DNA of 64,000 nucleotides from UBA5239 sp031548025 (GCA_031548025.1 JAVBRM010000079.1:1-64000), one strand, 5' to 3'. Numbered from the stretch's first letter, positions 8,023 through 16,149 are shown. Notes: a model not told the origin generated them from the letters alone. Made by a program: numbers and translations.

Positions 8023-8679
8023 ATGGAAAATTTACCGGAATTGAAATCGACGACGCTGGCGGACGGCGTGGAAAACTGCTTGCTTGAGTACATTCAGAAC
8101 TCCGGCTTGCGTCCCGGCGATCCGATGCCGAAAGAAGAGGAACTGGCGGCCAATCTGAATGTCAGCCGCCATATTGTCCGCGAAGGAGTCAGCCGCCTGA
8201 AGTCGTTGGGACTGTTGGAGTCGCGGAAGCGCCGCGGCATGATTGTCAGCCGCCCCAACGCCTTTGCGGGAGTCTCCAAGCTGGCGGAAGCCAGGTTGTT
8301 CTCGCCGGAGGAATGCCGGGAATTCATGGGCATTCGCGCGGTAATGGAGTTGGGGATGACCGATTTTGTTTACGAGAAAAAAACTCCCGAAAAGATTACG
8401 GAACTGAGAAAACTCGCCGGGCATCAGCAGATCAACCGTCCGGAGCTGGAAATCGATTTTCACAGTGCGCTTTTCGGTATCGGCGGCAACCGCATGGCAG
8501 GTGAGTTCAGAAGGATTCTGGCTACCGCTTTCGGGCCGATCCTGGAAAGTGGCCGGGGTTCCGGTTACAAAGGCATAACGCCGACACATCACGAAATCTG
8601 CGACACTCTGGAAAACGGTTCACTGGCGGAATTCCGCCAGATCATGAAAGATCACCTTAAGCCATATACCAACTGGTGA
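8023..8679 (+). CDS. FadR-type GntR family transcriptional regulator
   Basis: A 218-residue regulator. The N-terminal winged helix (about 10-75) reads PGDPMPKEEELAANLNVSRHIVREGVSRLKSLGLLESRKRRGMIVS. The C-terminal domain is FCD-like, with candidate metal/ligand histidines in LEIDFHSALFG, ITPTHHEICD and MKDHLKPY. FadR-type regulators sense small acids or sugars and often repress their own operons. The ATG at 8023 was chosen because the promoter -10 box ends at 7998; longer frames (7891 or 7999) begin at or before the transcription start. The stop overlaps the GTG of the phosphatase gene. It heads an operon with a sialidase-like fusion and an NanA/DHDPS-family aldolase, so a NanR-like or sugar-acid-sensing role is a reasonable inference. 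Confidence 0.85.
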   Translation: MENLPELKSTTLADGVENCLLEYIQNSGLRPGDPMPKEEELAANLNVSRHIVREGVSRLKSLGLLESRKRRGMIVSRPNAFAGVSKLAEARLFSPEECREFMGIRAVMELGMTDFVYEKKTPEKITELRKLAGHQQINRPELEIDFHSALFGIGGNRMAGEFRRILATAFGPILESGRGSGYKGITPTHHEICDTLENGSLAEFRQIMKDHLKPYTNW

Positions 8680-9704
8680 AAATGAGCGACAGGACTAAAC
8701 AAGATATTGAATTGCGGGAGCCGCATGACGGTGCGGAGACTTATTTGCTTCGGAAGGACTGGAAAGAAACGGCTCGTCTCCGGGCGGCTCGAAGCGGCGC
8801 CGAATGTATCAAAGACGACAACCTGGCCTTTCCGCTGGGAGTCAATTTCACTTGGGATTTTGCAGGAGACGCGAAATTTCAGGTGGAGATTGCGACAGAC
8901 CCGGAGTTTCGGACTATCGTGAAAAGCATTTCCGGTTCGACGGGTTGTTCGGTGTTCAATCTAGAAACCGGACGGGAATATTTCTGGCGTGTCCGCGCTG
9001 TTTTGGCATCGGGTGAAGAGGTGCTTTCGTCGGTACGGCATTTTCGGACTTCGGCGGAAACACCGCGGTTGATCCGGGTTCCGGATTCCGCTCCGGTCAA
9101 TATCCGTGACCTCGGCGGCAAGAACCTGAAAAACGGCGGGCGTACCCGGCAGGGACTGGTTTTTCGCGGGTCGGAGCTGGATGGCGAATATGCGATCGCG
9201 GAAAGTGGACGGGAATTCCTCTTGAATGAGCTTAAAATCCGCACCGACCTGGATTTGCGTTATCCGAATCAGGTCTGCAGCAGGACTTCCAGCGTATTGG
9301 GAGATACGGTACGGTGGCTCCATCGCCCCGTCGACGCTTATCAGGGCTTTACTCCGGAGCAGAATCTTATTTTTCGCGATACCATAAAGGTTTTCGCGGA
9401 TGAAGCCAATTATCCGATCTATTTTCATTGCAGCGGCGGTTCGGACCGTACCGGCGAAATTGCGTTTCTGCTGAATGCCTTGCTGGGGGTGGACGAGGAA
9501 GAGGCTTTGCAGGACTATGAACTCAGTTCATTGTGCTTTTTCCCGCGTTCTCGAACGATTGGATATTTTCAGAAGTGGTTGGCCGGGATTGCCGGATTTG
9601 CCCCGGAAACGGATTCTCTCCTGAGAAAAGTAGAGAAATATCTTCTTGCCATTGGTATAACGGAAGAGGATTTCATGGTAATTCGAAACATAATGACTGA
9701 ATAA
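8676..9704 (+). CDS. FN3-like domain plus tyrosine phosphatase (Y_phosphatase3 type)
   Basis: A 342-residue protein with two parts. Residues about 50-125 resemble a fibronectin-III-like beta sandwich (FQVEIATDPEFRT..., YFWRVRAVLASG). Residues about 130-342 form a tyrosine-phosphatase domain with VNIRDLGGK (141-149) and the P-loop HCSGGSDRTG (Cys252, Arg258 in the CX5R motif), as in Y_phosphatase3 proteins such as IphP/MptpB. It should hydrolyse phosphate monoesters on protein or small substrates. No signal peptide is seen. The GTG at 8676 overlaps the regulator's stop; the ATG at 8682 (MSDRTK) is an equally good start. In a sugar operon it might act on a phosphorylated sugar rather than a protein; this is inference. 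Confidence 0.8.
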   Translation: MKMSDRTKQDIELREPHDGAETYLLRKDWKETARLRAARSGAECIKDDNLAFPLGVNFTWDFAGDAKFQVEIATDPEFRTIVKSISGSTGCSVFNLETGREYFWRVRAVLASGEEVLSSVRHFRTSAETPRLIRVPDSAPVNIRDLGGKNLKNGGRTRQGLVFRGSELDGEYAIAESGREFLLNELKIRTDLDLRYPNQVCSRTSSVLGDTVRWLHRPVDAYQGFTPEQNLIFRDTIKVFADEANYPIYFHCSGGSDRTGEIAFLLNALLGVDEEEALQDYELSSLCFFPRSRTIGYFQKWLAGIAGFAPETDSLLRKVEKYLLAIGITEEDFMVIRNIMTE

Positions 9705-9717
9705 GCAAAGGGTTAAA

Positions 9718-11475
9718 ATGTTCAACAGCATTCAAAAGAGAGTTATTGTCCCTTTTTCCGGGGAAGTGCCGCGGGCCGGCGAGGCCGGTAGTGTTGTCCT
9801 GAATGACGGACGGATTTTGCTCATTTACAGCCGCTTCACCGGCGGCGGGGCCGATCATGATGTTGCCGACCTTTATGGCGGCATCTTCGACCCGGTTTCG
9901 GGTAAGATCACGGAGGAAAGGGTATTTGTGCCCAATGACGGCGCTTTGAACCAGATGAGCGTGAGCTTGGAACGGCTTCGGGACGGCAGTATCGGTATGG
10001 TGTATATCCGCAAGACCGATGCCCATTCCGATATTATCCTGTTCTGCCGCAGCACCGACGAAGGCGAGACCTGGAGCGAACCGGTCAACTGTGTGGAAAA
10101 ATATTCGCAATATCCGTATTGGGTGGTGAATAACGATCGTTTGAGGCAGTTTGCCAATGGACGTCTGGCGATTCCGGTCAATATTTATCAGGATAATATT
10201 GAGAGCAAGGGCGAAAAATTGCCGTCGCTGATCGCGATGCTGTATTCCGATGACAACGGAGCCGAATGGAAATTATCGGAGTGCGTCAAGATCGAAGATG
10301 AAAATGTGGTTCCGCCGCACCGGCTGGCGGCTCAGGGAGAAGAAATATGGCGGGAAACTTCTTCGCATCCTTACCGCAATCAGGAGCCGGGAGTGGAAGA
10401 GTTGCCGGACGGCCGGGTATTGCTGTGGTGCCGGACTACCTGCGGTTATATGTATCAGGCTTATTCACTGGACAAGGGCGAAACTTGGGGCCCACTGAAG
10501 GCGGCACTGGATATTGTTTCACCATGCGGTCCGCAGTCGATCCGGCGGATACCCGGCCTGACCCGGTTGATTTGCGTTTACAACGACCGGCGTCATGTCG
10601 AATTCGGCAACGGCGACAAGCATTGGAGCTGGCGGACTCCGCTGACCCTGGCGGTCAGTGACGACTGCGGGCGCTCCTGGCGCAATCTCGGACAGTTGGA
10701 GAACGAAGAGCATAATTACTGCTATACCTCCATACTATTTAAAGATGATGAAGTAATTCTCACTACCTACGAGTCGGAAAACCCCGCGCTTGACAAGCGC
10801 CGCAATCTGGCGTCGTTCAAGTATATCGGGATCAAAACGCAGCAGATTACCGCGGGGCTGCGGGTATTGTTTTTCGGTTCGTCGATCTGTGCGTTTCGGG
10901 GCGAACTGAAAACCGCGTCGATGCGGATCGGCGAATGGCTGACGACGTGTGCCAGAGAAAATATGGTGATCAACGCCGGCGTCCCCGGCAACACCACAGA
11001 ACTGGGGCGGGAGCGTTTGACATCCGATGTTCTGGCGCGCAAGCCGGATATCGTGGTGATGAGTTTCGGAATCAACGATTCGATGATCGACGTCTGGAAA
11101 GATGCCGACAAACCAAGATTGACTCTTGAGCGTTATTGCGAAAATCTTGAGTTTATGATCGGAGAAATGAAGAAGCAGGGCATCAGAGTTATCCTGTTTA
11201 CCCCGCCGCCATTATATATGACCGAGCATCTGCGTGGGTATTACGGCAAGGAGCCGTACTTGACCCAGGGATTCAATTTTATGCTCGACCGTTATGTCGA
11301 AGCCATGCGGCAGGTCGCCGCCAACACCGGAACTCCGGTGGCCGAGGCCAATGAGAAATTCAAGGAATTGCCCGACTTCATGGCTTATTCACTGGATGGA
11401 ATGCACCCGAACGACGCCGGACAGAAAATCATCGCCGAGCTCGTTTGGGATAAGATAAAGGAAATAATTGTATGA
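9718..11475 (+). CDS. Sialidase-like beta-propeller fused to SGNH esterase
   Basis: A 585-residue two-domain enzyme. Residues 1 to about 375 form a BNR/sialidase-type propeller with four Asp boxes: STDEGETW (112-119), SDDNGAEW (177-184), SLDKGETW (250-257) and SDDCGRSW (314-321). Residues 380-585 form an SGNH hydrolase: block I FFGSSI (387-389, Ser in place of the usual Asp of GDS), block II NAGVPGNTT, block III GIND (451-454) and block V DGMHPND (Asp560, His563). The combination suggests a glycosidase joined to a de-O-acetylase, for example release plus deacetylation of an acidic sugar. There is no signal peptide, so it probably acts in the cytoplasm. Shine-Dalgarno AAGGG lies 5 nt before the ATG. 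The next gene overlaps by ATGA. Confidence 0.82.
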   Translation: MFNSIQKRVIVPFSGEVPRAGEAGSVVLNDGRILLIYSRFTGGGADHDVADLYGGIFDPVSGKITEERVFVPNDGALNQMSVSLERLRDGSIGMVYIRKTDAHSDIILFCRSTDEGETWSEPVNCVEKYSQYPYWVVNNDRLRQFANGRLAIPVNIYQDNIESKGEKLPSLIAMLYSDDNGAEWKLSECVKIEDENVVPPHRLAAQGEEIWRETSSHPYRNQEPGVEELPDGRVLLWCRTTCGYMYQAYSLDKGETWGPLKAALDIVSPCGPQSIRRIPGLTRLICVYNDRRHVEFGNGDKHWSWRTPLTLAVSDDCGRSWRNLGQLENEEHNYCYTSILFKDDEVILTTYESENPALDKRRNLASFKYIGIKTQQITAGLRVLFFGSSICAFRGELKTASMRIGEWLTTCARENMVINAGVPGNTTELGRERLTSDVLARKPDIVVMSFGINDSMIDVWKDADKPRLTLERYCENLEFMIGEMKKQGIRVILFTPPPLYMTEHLRGYYGKEPYLTQGFNFMLDRYVEAMRQVAANTGTPVAEANEKFKELPDFMAYSLDGMHPNDAGQKIIAELVWDKIKEIIV

Positions 11476-12368
11476 AAAAAGTTTATTCGGCATCTGTAAC
11501 CCCGTTATATGAGGACGGATCTCTCGATCGTCAGGGACTGGTCAATATTTTTGAACGGAACATCCGGCATGGCATTGATGGAGTGTTTATCCTGGGATCG
11601 ATGGGGGAATGGGGCAGTTTCGACGAGGGATTTAAGGAAGAACTGGTGAGCTCCTGTTCGGAAATCATCGGCGGCAAGATGGAGCTGCTGGTCGGTATCA
11701 CCGCGACCAGCCTTCCGCTGTCGCTGGCGGCGATGCGGCGCTACGAAAAATATAAGTTCGACAGCTACGTCCTGATGCTGCCCGGCAGAACCTCCAGTCT
11801 TGACCCGGTAAAATCGGTTCTGAAAGTCCTCGATACCGCGGACCGTCCGGTTTTTTATTATCACTGCCCGCCGGTCAATAATATTGATTTCAGCTTGGAT
11901 CAGTTTGCGGAAATCATGAAGCACCCGAACTTGAAAGGGATCAAAAATTCATCGTCCAGCATGTGGTTGCGGCGGGAGCTGCTGCTCCTGAAACAGGACC
12001 GCGGCTTCAAGGCCATGCTGCTGGAAGGACAGGAGTGGGCGGCGGACGAAGCCATGATCGTCGGCAACGACGGTATCTTGTGCGGTATGGGGGCGCTCGG
12101 CTCGAAAATGATGACCGGTATCGCCCGGGCGGTGGAAGCCGGCAATTACCAGGAAGCGGTCCGGATTCAAAATGTTTTCATCCGGCTGTTTCACGGGGTT
12201 TACGGCATCAGCCTGGCAACGGTTTACAGCGGGCAGAAATATGCCCTTTACAAGATGGGCGTAATCGCTTCGCCGTTCACCATGGCTCAGGAAATGAGCG
12301 TGTTGACCGATCAGCGCAAGCGCGAAATCGAAGCTTGTATAGAAGAACTCAAAGAGGAGATCGACTGA
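11472..12368 (+). CDS. DHDPS/N-acetylneuraminate lyase family aldolase
   Basis: A 298-residue class I aldolase of the DapA/NanA superfamily. The Schiff-base lysine is Lys158 in LKGIKNSSSS, the substrate-carboxylate loop is GSMGEW (42-47) and the catalytic tyrosine lies in VFYYHCPP (129/130), where NanA and DapA usually have Y-N-x-P. These enzymes cleave or form a C-C bond with pyruvate. With a sialidase-esterase fusion upstream, a lyase for sialic acid or a related 2-keto-sugar acid is more likely than lysine biosynthesis, but the altered YHCPP motif argues for a non-standard substrate. It starts within an ATGA overlap with the preceding gene, and its stop overlaps the ATG of the next. Confidence 0.82.
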   Translation: MKKVYSASVTPLYEDGSLDRQGLVNIFERNIRHGIDGVFILGSMGEWGSFDEGFKEELVSSCSEIIGGKMELLVGITATSLPLSLAAMRRYEKYKFDSYVLMLPGRTSSLDPVKSVLKVLDTADRPVFYYHCPPVNNIDFSLDQFAEIMKHPNLKGIKNSSSSMWLRRELLLLKQDRGFKAMLLEGQEWAADEAMIVGNDGILCGMGALGSKMMTGIARAVEAGNYQEAVRIQNVFIRLFHGVYGISLATVYSGQKYALYKMGVIASPFTMAQEMSVLTDQRKREIEACIEELKEEID

Positions 12369-12814
12369 TGCTGAGATATCGGGAAACCGGGGAAATTCAC
12401 AAAGACTTTCATGGCGCGATGAATACCACCATCGACTATATCGCCCGGAATTACGGCGAGGACGCCCTTAACGAATTGTTCAAGCGGATGGGTCAGAAAG
12501 TCTACCGCTCGATTCACGAAAAGCTGAAAAACGGCGATGCCTCCGAGCTGGTCGAGCATTTGAATTATTTCATGAACCGCGAATGCGGCGAGTATCAGCT
12601 CGACGTGTCCGACGATAAAATCGTGATGGAGGTCAAATGCTGTCCGGCGGTGGCTCAGCTCCAAAAGCTGGGCTTGAAGCCTTCGAAATATTTCTGCGGG
12701 CAGACTTCCAAAGTTCACGAAGCCATGTGTGAGGGTTCGCCGTGGCACAGTGAAACGGAAATTCTGGGCTGTGGGCGTTGCCGCCAGACTTTTATCCGGG
12801 AGAAAAAAGGATGA
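12368..12814 (+). CDS. Cysteine-rich small protein 1 of a three-gene family
   Basis: A 148-residue protein. Conserved features are an acidic-aromatic N-terminal helix region (FHGAMNTTIDYIARNYG), then ECGEYQLDV, KCCPAVAQL, KYFCGQTSK and GCGRCRQTF. Aligned by eye, the cysteines match those of the next two proteins (ENCE, GCPSLSK, KYCDHCPGW), so the three form a family. The pattern suggests a metal site or redox-active cysteines. A distant likeness to the L-2-amino-thiazoline-4-carboxylic acid hydrolase-like family is possible but not firm. The ATG at 12368 overlaps the aldolase stop, and an ATGA overlap leads into the next gene, so it belongs to the operon. A longer in-frame extension back to 11963 lies inside the aldolase gene and is spurious. 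Confidence 0.75.
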   Translation: MLRYRETGEIHKDFHGAMNTTIDYIARNYGEDALNELFKRMGQKVYRSIHEKLKNGDASELVEHLNYFMNRECGEYQLDVSDDKIVMEVKCCPAVAQLQKLGLKPSKYFCGQTSKVHEAMCEGSPWHSETEILGCGRCRQTFIREKKG

Positions 12815-13266
12815 TACCAAGCGATCATTTTGTTCGTTTCTACAATGAAGTGTTCAAATTTCTCGATGAAGCCGGAGGTCTGGAAAACTACTATCAGGAA
12901 ATATCGCGCCATCAGGAACTGCATTGCCTGGAGTTGTTCAAGACCAAGGGGCTGCAGGGAATGTACGATTATTGGGAACACATCCGGGTTGAGGAAAACT
13001 GTGAAATGGAACTGAAGTTGTTCCCTGACCGGTTGGAGCTCCGGATGCTCGGTTGTCCGAGTCTGTCCAAAGTAGTCGACAACGACGCCGGACCTTGCGG
13101 AAAATATTGCGACCATTGCCCCGGTTGGGTGGTCCCGCTGTTGGAAAAAGCCGGTTATACGATTGAATACAACCTGATCGACCGGATGAAACCGCAATGT
13201 CATATGACCATCTATCCGGCCTCGGCCAAGCGCCCGAGTAAGGTATTCTGTCAACCGGAGGATTGA
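12811..13266 (+). CDS. Cysteine-rich small protein 2
   Basis: A 151-residue soluble protein, unrecognised beyond its family. It is roughly 85% identical (by eye) to the following gene product. Conserved cysteines are C39 (QELHCLELF), C64 (ENCEME), C82 (GCPSLSK), the cluster GPCGKYCDHCPGW (C96, C100, C103) and later PQCHMTI and VFCQPED. The KYC-x2-CPGW cluster resembles a metal or Fe-S ligand set. ATG 12811 overlaps the stop of protein 1 (ATGA), which excludes the longer frame from 12778. Co-transcription with the aldolase and sialidase genes implies a role in the same pathway; no reaction can be assigned. Confidence 0.75.
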   Translation: MIPSDHFVRFYNEVFKFLDEAGGLENYYQEISRHQELHCLELFKTKGLQGMYDYWEHIRVEENCEMELKLFPDRLELRMLGCPSLSKVVDNDAGPCGKYCDHCPGWVVPLLEKAGYTIEYNLIDRMKPQCHMTIYPASAKRPSKVFCQPED

Positions 13267-13269
13267 GTC

Positions 13270-13725
13270 ATGATACCGAGCGATCATTTTGTCCGCTTCT
13301 ATAACGAAGTTTTCAAGTTCCTCGATGAAGTCGGGGGACTGGAAGACTATTATCTGGAAATCTCGCACCATCAGGAACTGCATTGCCTTGAACTTTTCAA
13401 GACCAAGGGGTTGCAAGGCATGTACGATTATTGGGAACACATTCGGATTGAGGAAAATTGCGAATCGGAATTGAAGCTGTTTCCCGACCGGTTGGAAACC
13501 CGGATGCTCCGCTGTCCGAGCCTCTCCAAGGCTATTGACAACGATGCCGGAGTGTGTGAAAAATACTGCGATCATTGCCCGGGCTGGGTGATTCCGCTGC
13601 TGGAAAAAGCCGGTTTTACCGCCGAATTCAACATGATCGACCGGAAAAAGCCGCAATGCCGTAAAACCATCTATCCGGCTTCGGCCAACCGCCCGAGCAA
13701 GGTGACCTGTCAGTCCGAGGATTGA
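13270..13725 (+). CDS. Cysteine-rich small protein 3 (tandem duplicate of protein 2)
   Basis: A 151-residue tandem paralogue of the preceding gene. Both begin MIPSDHFVRFYNEVFKFLDE and share the cluster KYCDHCPGW and all the cysteines listed for protein 2. About 23 substitutions, mostly conservative, are scattered along the length, so this is a fairly recent duplication in which both copies are kept intact. It starts 3 bp after the previous stop and is the last gene of the operon. Its 3' end overlaps the end of the convergent DUF3791-like gene by 16 bp. No function is recognised. Confidence 0.75.
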   Translation: MIPSDHFVRFYNEVFKFLDEVGGLEDYYLEISHHQELHCLELFKTKGLQGMYDYWEHIRIEENCESELKLFPDRLETRMLRCPSLSKAIDNDAGVCEKYCDHCPGWVIPLLEKAGFTAEFNMIDRKKPQCRKTIYPASANRPSKVTCQSED

Positions 13726-13922
13726 TCTTGTTCTTCGAGGTAGAGGCCGTAATTAAACAGAATGGATTGACCGTACAGGCCGGTTTGATCGTTTGCGAGG
13801 TTCTTGCCCGCGCGGGAAGTATAAAATCTCTCGAGGGCTTGAAGCTCGCTGATTTTTTCATGTTCCGCAATCAGTTTGACGATTTCAGGAATAATGAGCG
13901 CCCTGACCAGATAGTGGTTCAT
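13710..13922 (-). CDS. Small DUF3791-like protein, third gene of a toxin-antitoxin-type module
   Basis: A 70-residue helical protein (ALIIPEIVKLIAEHEKISELQALERFYTS, then TGLYGQSILFNYGLYLEEQ). The form recalls the small partner proteins that flank DUF3990 genes in clostridia and other anaerobes. Its ATG overlaps the stop of the DUF3990 gene as ATGA. It could be an antitoxin or adaptor for the DUF3990 protein. The assignment rests on recall of the family pattern and on gene order, so it is tentative. Confidence 0.65.
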   Translation of the reverse strand: MNHYLVRALIIPEIVKLIAEHEKISELQALERFYTSRAGKNLANDQTGLYGQSILFNYGLYLEEQDQSSD

Positions 13923-14401
13923 CCGAGTTCCTCACCGGTAAGATGTTTTACGTATTTCAGAAATTCCAGCGAACGAGGTGTGCAAAACGCGATCTGGTTA
14001 TTGATCCGTTCGAATTTCAGACGCGCCAAGGCGTCTTCTTTCCTCATAATCCCCTGTTGAACGAATGAAACCGTTTCACCAACATTATCATTGGCGATAT
14101 TGCCGGTAACAATATCGAATTCATGACTGTAATCCGGGTTGGCGCGGCAGTTCAGAACCAATTCGAGCCAGTCAAGCGACGGGCCCTCAAATGCTTTGAT
14201 TTTCAGGAGTTTTCCGGCCTGGAGTTCGTCGAATTCATAGACGTTGACCACCGGGGCCGATTGGACGGCAATCCAAGCTTTGCGTTTAGCCTGATCGAAT
14301 ATATCTGTGGTATAAAAAGCATGGCCGAAATCCCGGCCTATCTCGCCTTTTATGACGCGGGGAGAACTTATTGCTTCCATGCCGCCGTGGTAGAGGATCA
14401 T
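13919..14401 (-). CDS. DUF3990 protein (ADP-ribosyltransferase-like, putative toxin)
   Basis: A 160-residue protein with the DUF3990 pattern: N-terminal MILYHGG, then GRDFGHAFYTTDIFDQAKRKA, VVNVYEFDE, LDWLELVLNCRANP and FDIVTGNIANDNV..., ending with QIAFCTPRSLEFLKYV. The spacing of the H (LYHGG), Y (FYTT) and a later acidic residue resembles the H-Y-E arrangement of ADP-ribosyltransferase folds. DUF3990 genes are commonly found between small DUF3791-type genes. Both ends here are ATGA overlaps with such genes, so the three products are probably made in a fixed ratio. ADP-ribosyltransferase activity and toxicity are inference. Confidence 0.75.
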   Translation of the reverse strand: MILYHGGMEAISSPRVIKGEIGRDFGHAFYTTDIFDQAKRKAWIAVQSAPVVNVYEFDELQAGKLLKIKAFEGPSLDWLELVLNCRANPDYSHEFDIVTGNIANDNVGETVSFVQQGIMRKEDALARLKFERINNQIAFCTPRSLEFLKYVKHLTGEELG

Positions 14402-14595
14402 TTTTTTCCCCCTAAGTATTCGTCGATGAACTGCATCATGTATTCCATGCTCATTCCGTGGAGGTCGTCATAATCATTTTTCAGCAATTCCAACAACCCG
14501 CTTTCCCGAAAAAGCAGAAATACTTCATCGCTGGTCTTCTGAATGTGTTTACTGTAAAATTCGATGCAAAATGTTATGAATGATAGCTTGCTCAT
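14398..14595 (-). CDS. DUF3791-like small protein, first gene of the module
   Basis: A 65-residue protein (ITFCIEFYSKHIQKTSDE..., FRESGLLELLKNDYDDLHG, FIDEYLGGKK) matching the DUF3791 pattern: a helical domain ending in D-x-L-H-x-x-x-x-x-x-x-x-x-x-DE-Y. The ATG at 14595 has a GGAG Shine-Dalgarno sequence 9 nt upstream; a longer frame would need a TTG at 14616 and is not supported. Its stop overlaps the ATG of the DUF3990 gene. It is likely the antitoxin-like partner. Confidence 0.72.
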   Translation of the reverse strand: MSKLSFITFCIEFYSKHIQKTSDEVFLLFRESGLLELLKNDYDDLHGMSMEYMMQFIDEYLGGKK

Positions 14596-14640
14596 TAAAG
14601 ATTTCTCCGGAAACAACTATACATTATCATTTTGGTTTAT

Positions 14641-16149
14641 TCAAGCCCGGATCACGATTCCGCCGCGTTTCGGAGGGAGGGGGCAGGCGGCGCCGTAGCT
14701 GAAAGTACCGTTGACCATGACCATCGCGATTCCTGTTGAAGTTCGGTGAGGATCGGCAAAATCGGCCCGGGCATGGTAATGATCCGGATCGAAAAGAACC
14801 AGGTCGGCGTAGTATCCCGTCTGGATCCGGCCGCGCCGTTTCAGGCCGAAAAGTTCAGCGGCGGCGGACGTCATTCGGCGGATCGCTTCCTCCGGTTCGT
14901 AAAAACGGAAAAACTCCGGGAATGAGCCGAAGCCGCGCGGATGACTGACCCCGAAGCGGTAATCGAGCGGCCGGGCGCTTTCGTCGCTGCCGCAAACCGT
15001 GAAAGGCCGGGTCAGAATTTTTTGGAGGTTTTCGCGGCACATGCCTTGAAAGGCGGCCATGGCTCCGGCGGGATCGTCGCGCAGGATTTCGGCGCATGCC
15101 AGCGGCGGGTCCGGCAGTTCCGCCATGATCTTGCCGCGACAGTCCGCAAAGGCGGTGGCGGCGGTGTTGACCAGGCGGCAGGTTTGCCAGCGTTCCGGCG
15201 GCAGTTCCCGCAAGTAATTCAGGGCGCTTTGAAAGTTTTCCGGCGAACGGAGGCGGGCGGATAGCTCCTCATTGGGCAGGTCGGCCAGTTCGTCCGGCAG
15301 GATGATCGCCAGTTGGGTCAGGGATTCAATGTACGGATAGCGGTCGGCGCTGATTTTTAAGGGGGAGTGTTCGATAAGTTCAAAAACTTCATCGATCTTG
15401 CCCCAGTTGGCCCGCCCGGCGGTTTTCAAATGACTGATATGGAGATGCCGTTGGCCGGCGCTCAGGCAGCTCGAAATGGCCTCTTTTACGGATTCGATCA
15501 GCTGTTTGCCTTCGCTGCGCAAATGAGTGGTATAAAGGCGATTGAAGCCGGAGAGCGCCTTCAGCAGTCGGGTGACTTCTTCGGGAGAGGCAAAACAACC
15601 GGGGGTATAGAGCAGTCCGGTGGAAAAACCGGCCGCCCCCTCCCTGAGCTGTTGTTCGAGCAATTCCGCCATGGCTTCGATATCCGGCGGCGTGTCGTGA
15701 TAGCCGCTGACCGCTCCCCGCAGGGTATTGTGCCCGCATTGAGGCGCGATGTTGATCGCGGGACGGCAGGCGTCGACCGCGTCGGCATATTCGGAAAAAC
15801 CGCTCCACGAAAGATCGATGCCGTAGTTCCGGTAAAGCTCATTCAAGTGCTCGCGATTGCGGTCGGTCAACGGAAACGGTGACAATCCGCAGTTGCTGGT
15901 GATTTCGCTGGTGATTCCCTGCGAAATCTTGCCGGTAGCCTCCGGAGCCGCGATGATCGAGATATCGGAATGCCCGTGGGCGTCGATGAATCCCGGCGCC
16001 AATACCAGGCCGCCGCCGTCAACGACGATATCTCCTTTCAGTCCGCGCCCGACTCCGGCGATGAATTGGCCCTCGACCAGGACCTCGACTTCTTCCCAAA
16101 GAAAACCGGTGCCGTCATGGACCCGACAATTTTTTAGTACAATATTCAT
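14641..16149 (-). CDS. D-aminoacylase / N-acyl-D-amino-acid deacylase family amidohydrolase
   Basis: A 502-residue amidohydrolase of the D-aminoacylase family. The metal motif APGFIDAHGHSD (D-x-H-x-H-x-D; here DAHGHSD), the GITSEITSNCGLSP loop with the metal-ligand cysteine, THLRSEG (His), HISHLK (His) and GSDESARP (catalytic Asp) are all present. It would hydrolyse N-acyl-D-amino acids or related cyclic amides in the cytoplasm, perhaps from cell-wall turnover. ATG 16149 (MNIVLKNC) was chosen because the family usually starts right at this strand; an ATG at 16164 is also in frame, and neither has a strong Shine-Dalgarno sequence. The heptamer repeat tract starts immediately upstream. Confidence 0.87.
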   Translation of the reverse strand: MNIVLKNCRVHDGTGFLWEEVEVLVEGQFIAGVGRGLKGDIVVDGGGLVLAPGFIDAHGHSDISIIAAPEATGKISQGITSEITSNCGLSPFPLTDRNREHLNELYRNYGIDLSWSGFSEYADAVDACRPAINIAPQCGHNTLRGAVSGYHDTPPDIEAMAELLEQQLREGAAGFSTGLLYTPGCFASPEEVTRLLKALSGFNRLYTTHLRSEGKQLIESVKEAISSCLSAGQRHLHISHLKTAGRANWGKIDEVFELIEHSPLKISADRYPYIESLTQLAIILPDELADLPNEELSARLRSPENFQSALNYLRELPPERWQTCRLVNTAATAFADCRGKIMAELPDPPLACAEILRDDPAGAMAAFQGMCRENLQKILTRPFTVCGSDESARPLDYRFGVSHPRGFGSFPEFFRFYEPEEAIRRMTSAAAELFGLKRRGRIQTGYYADLVLFDPDHYHARADFADPHRTSTGIAMVMVNGTFSYGAACPLPPKRGGIVIRA

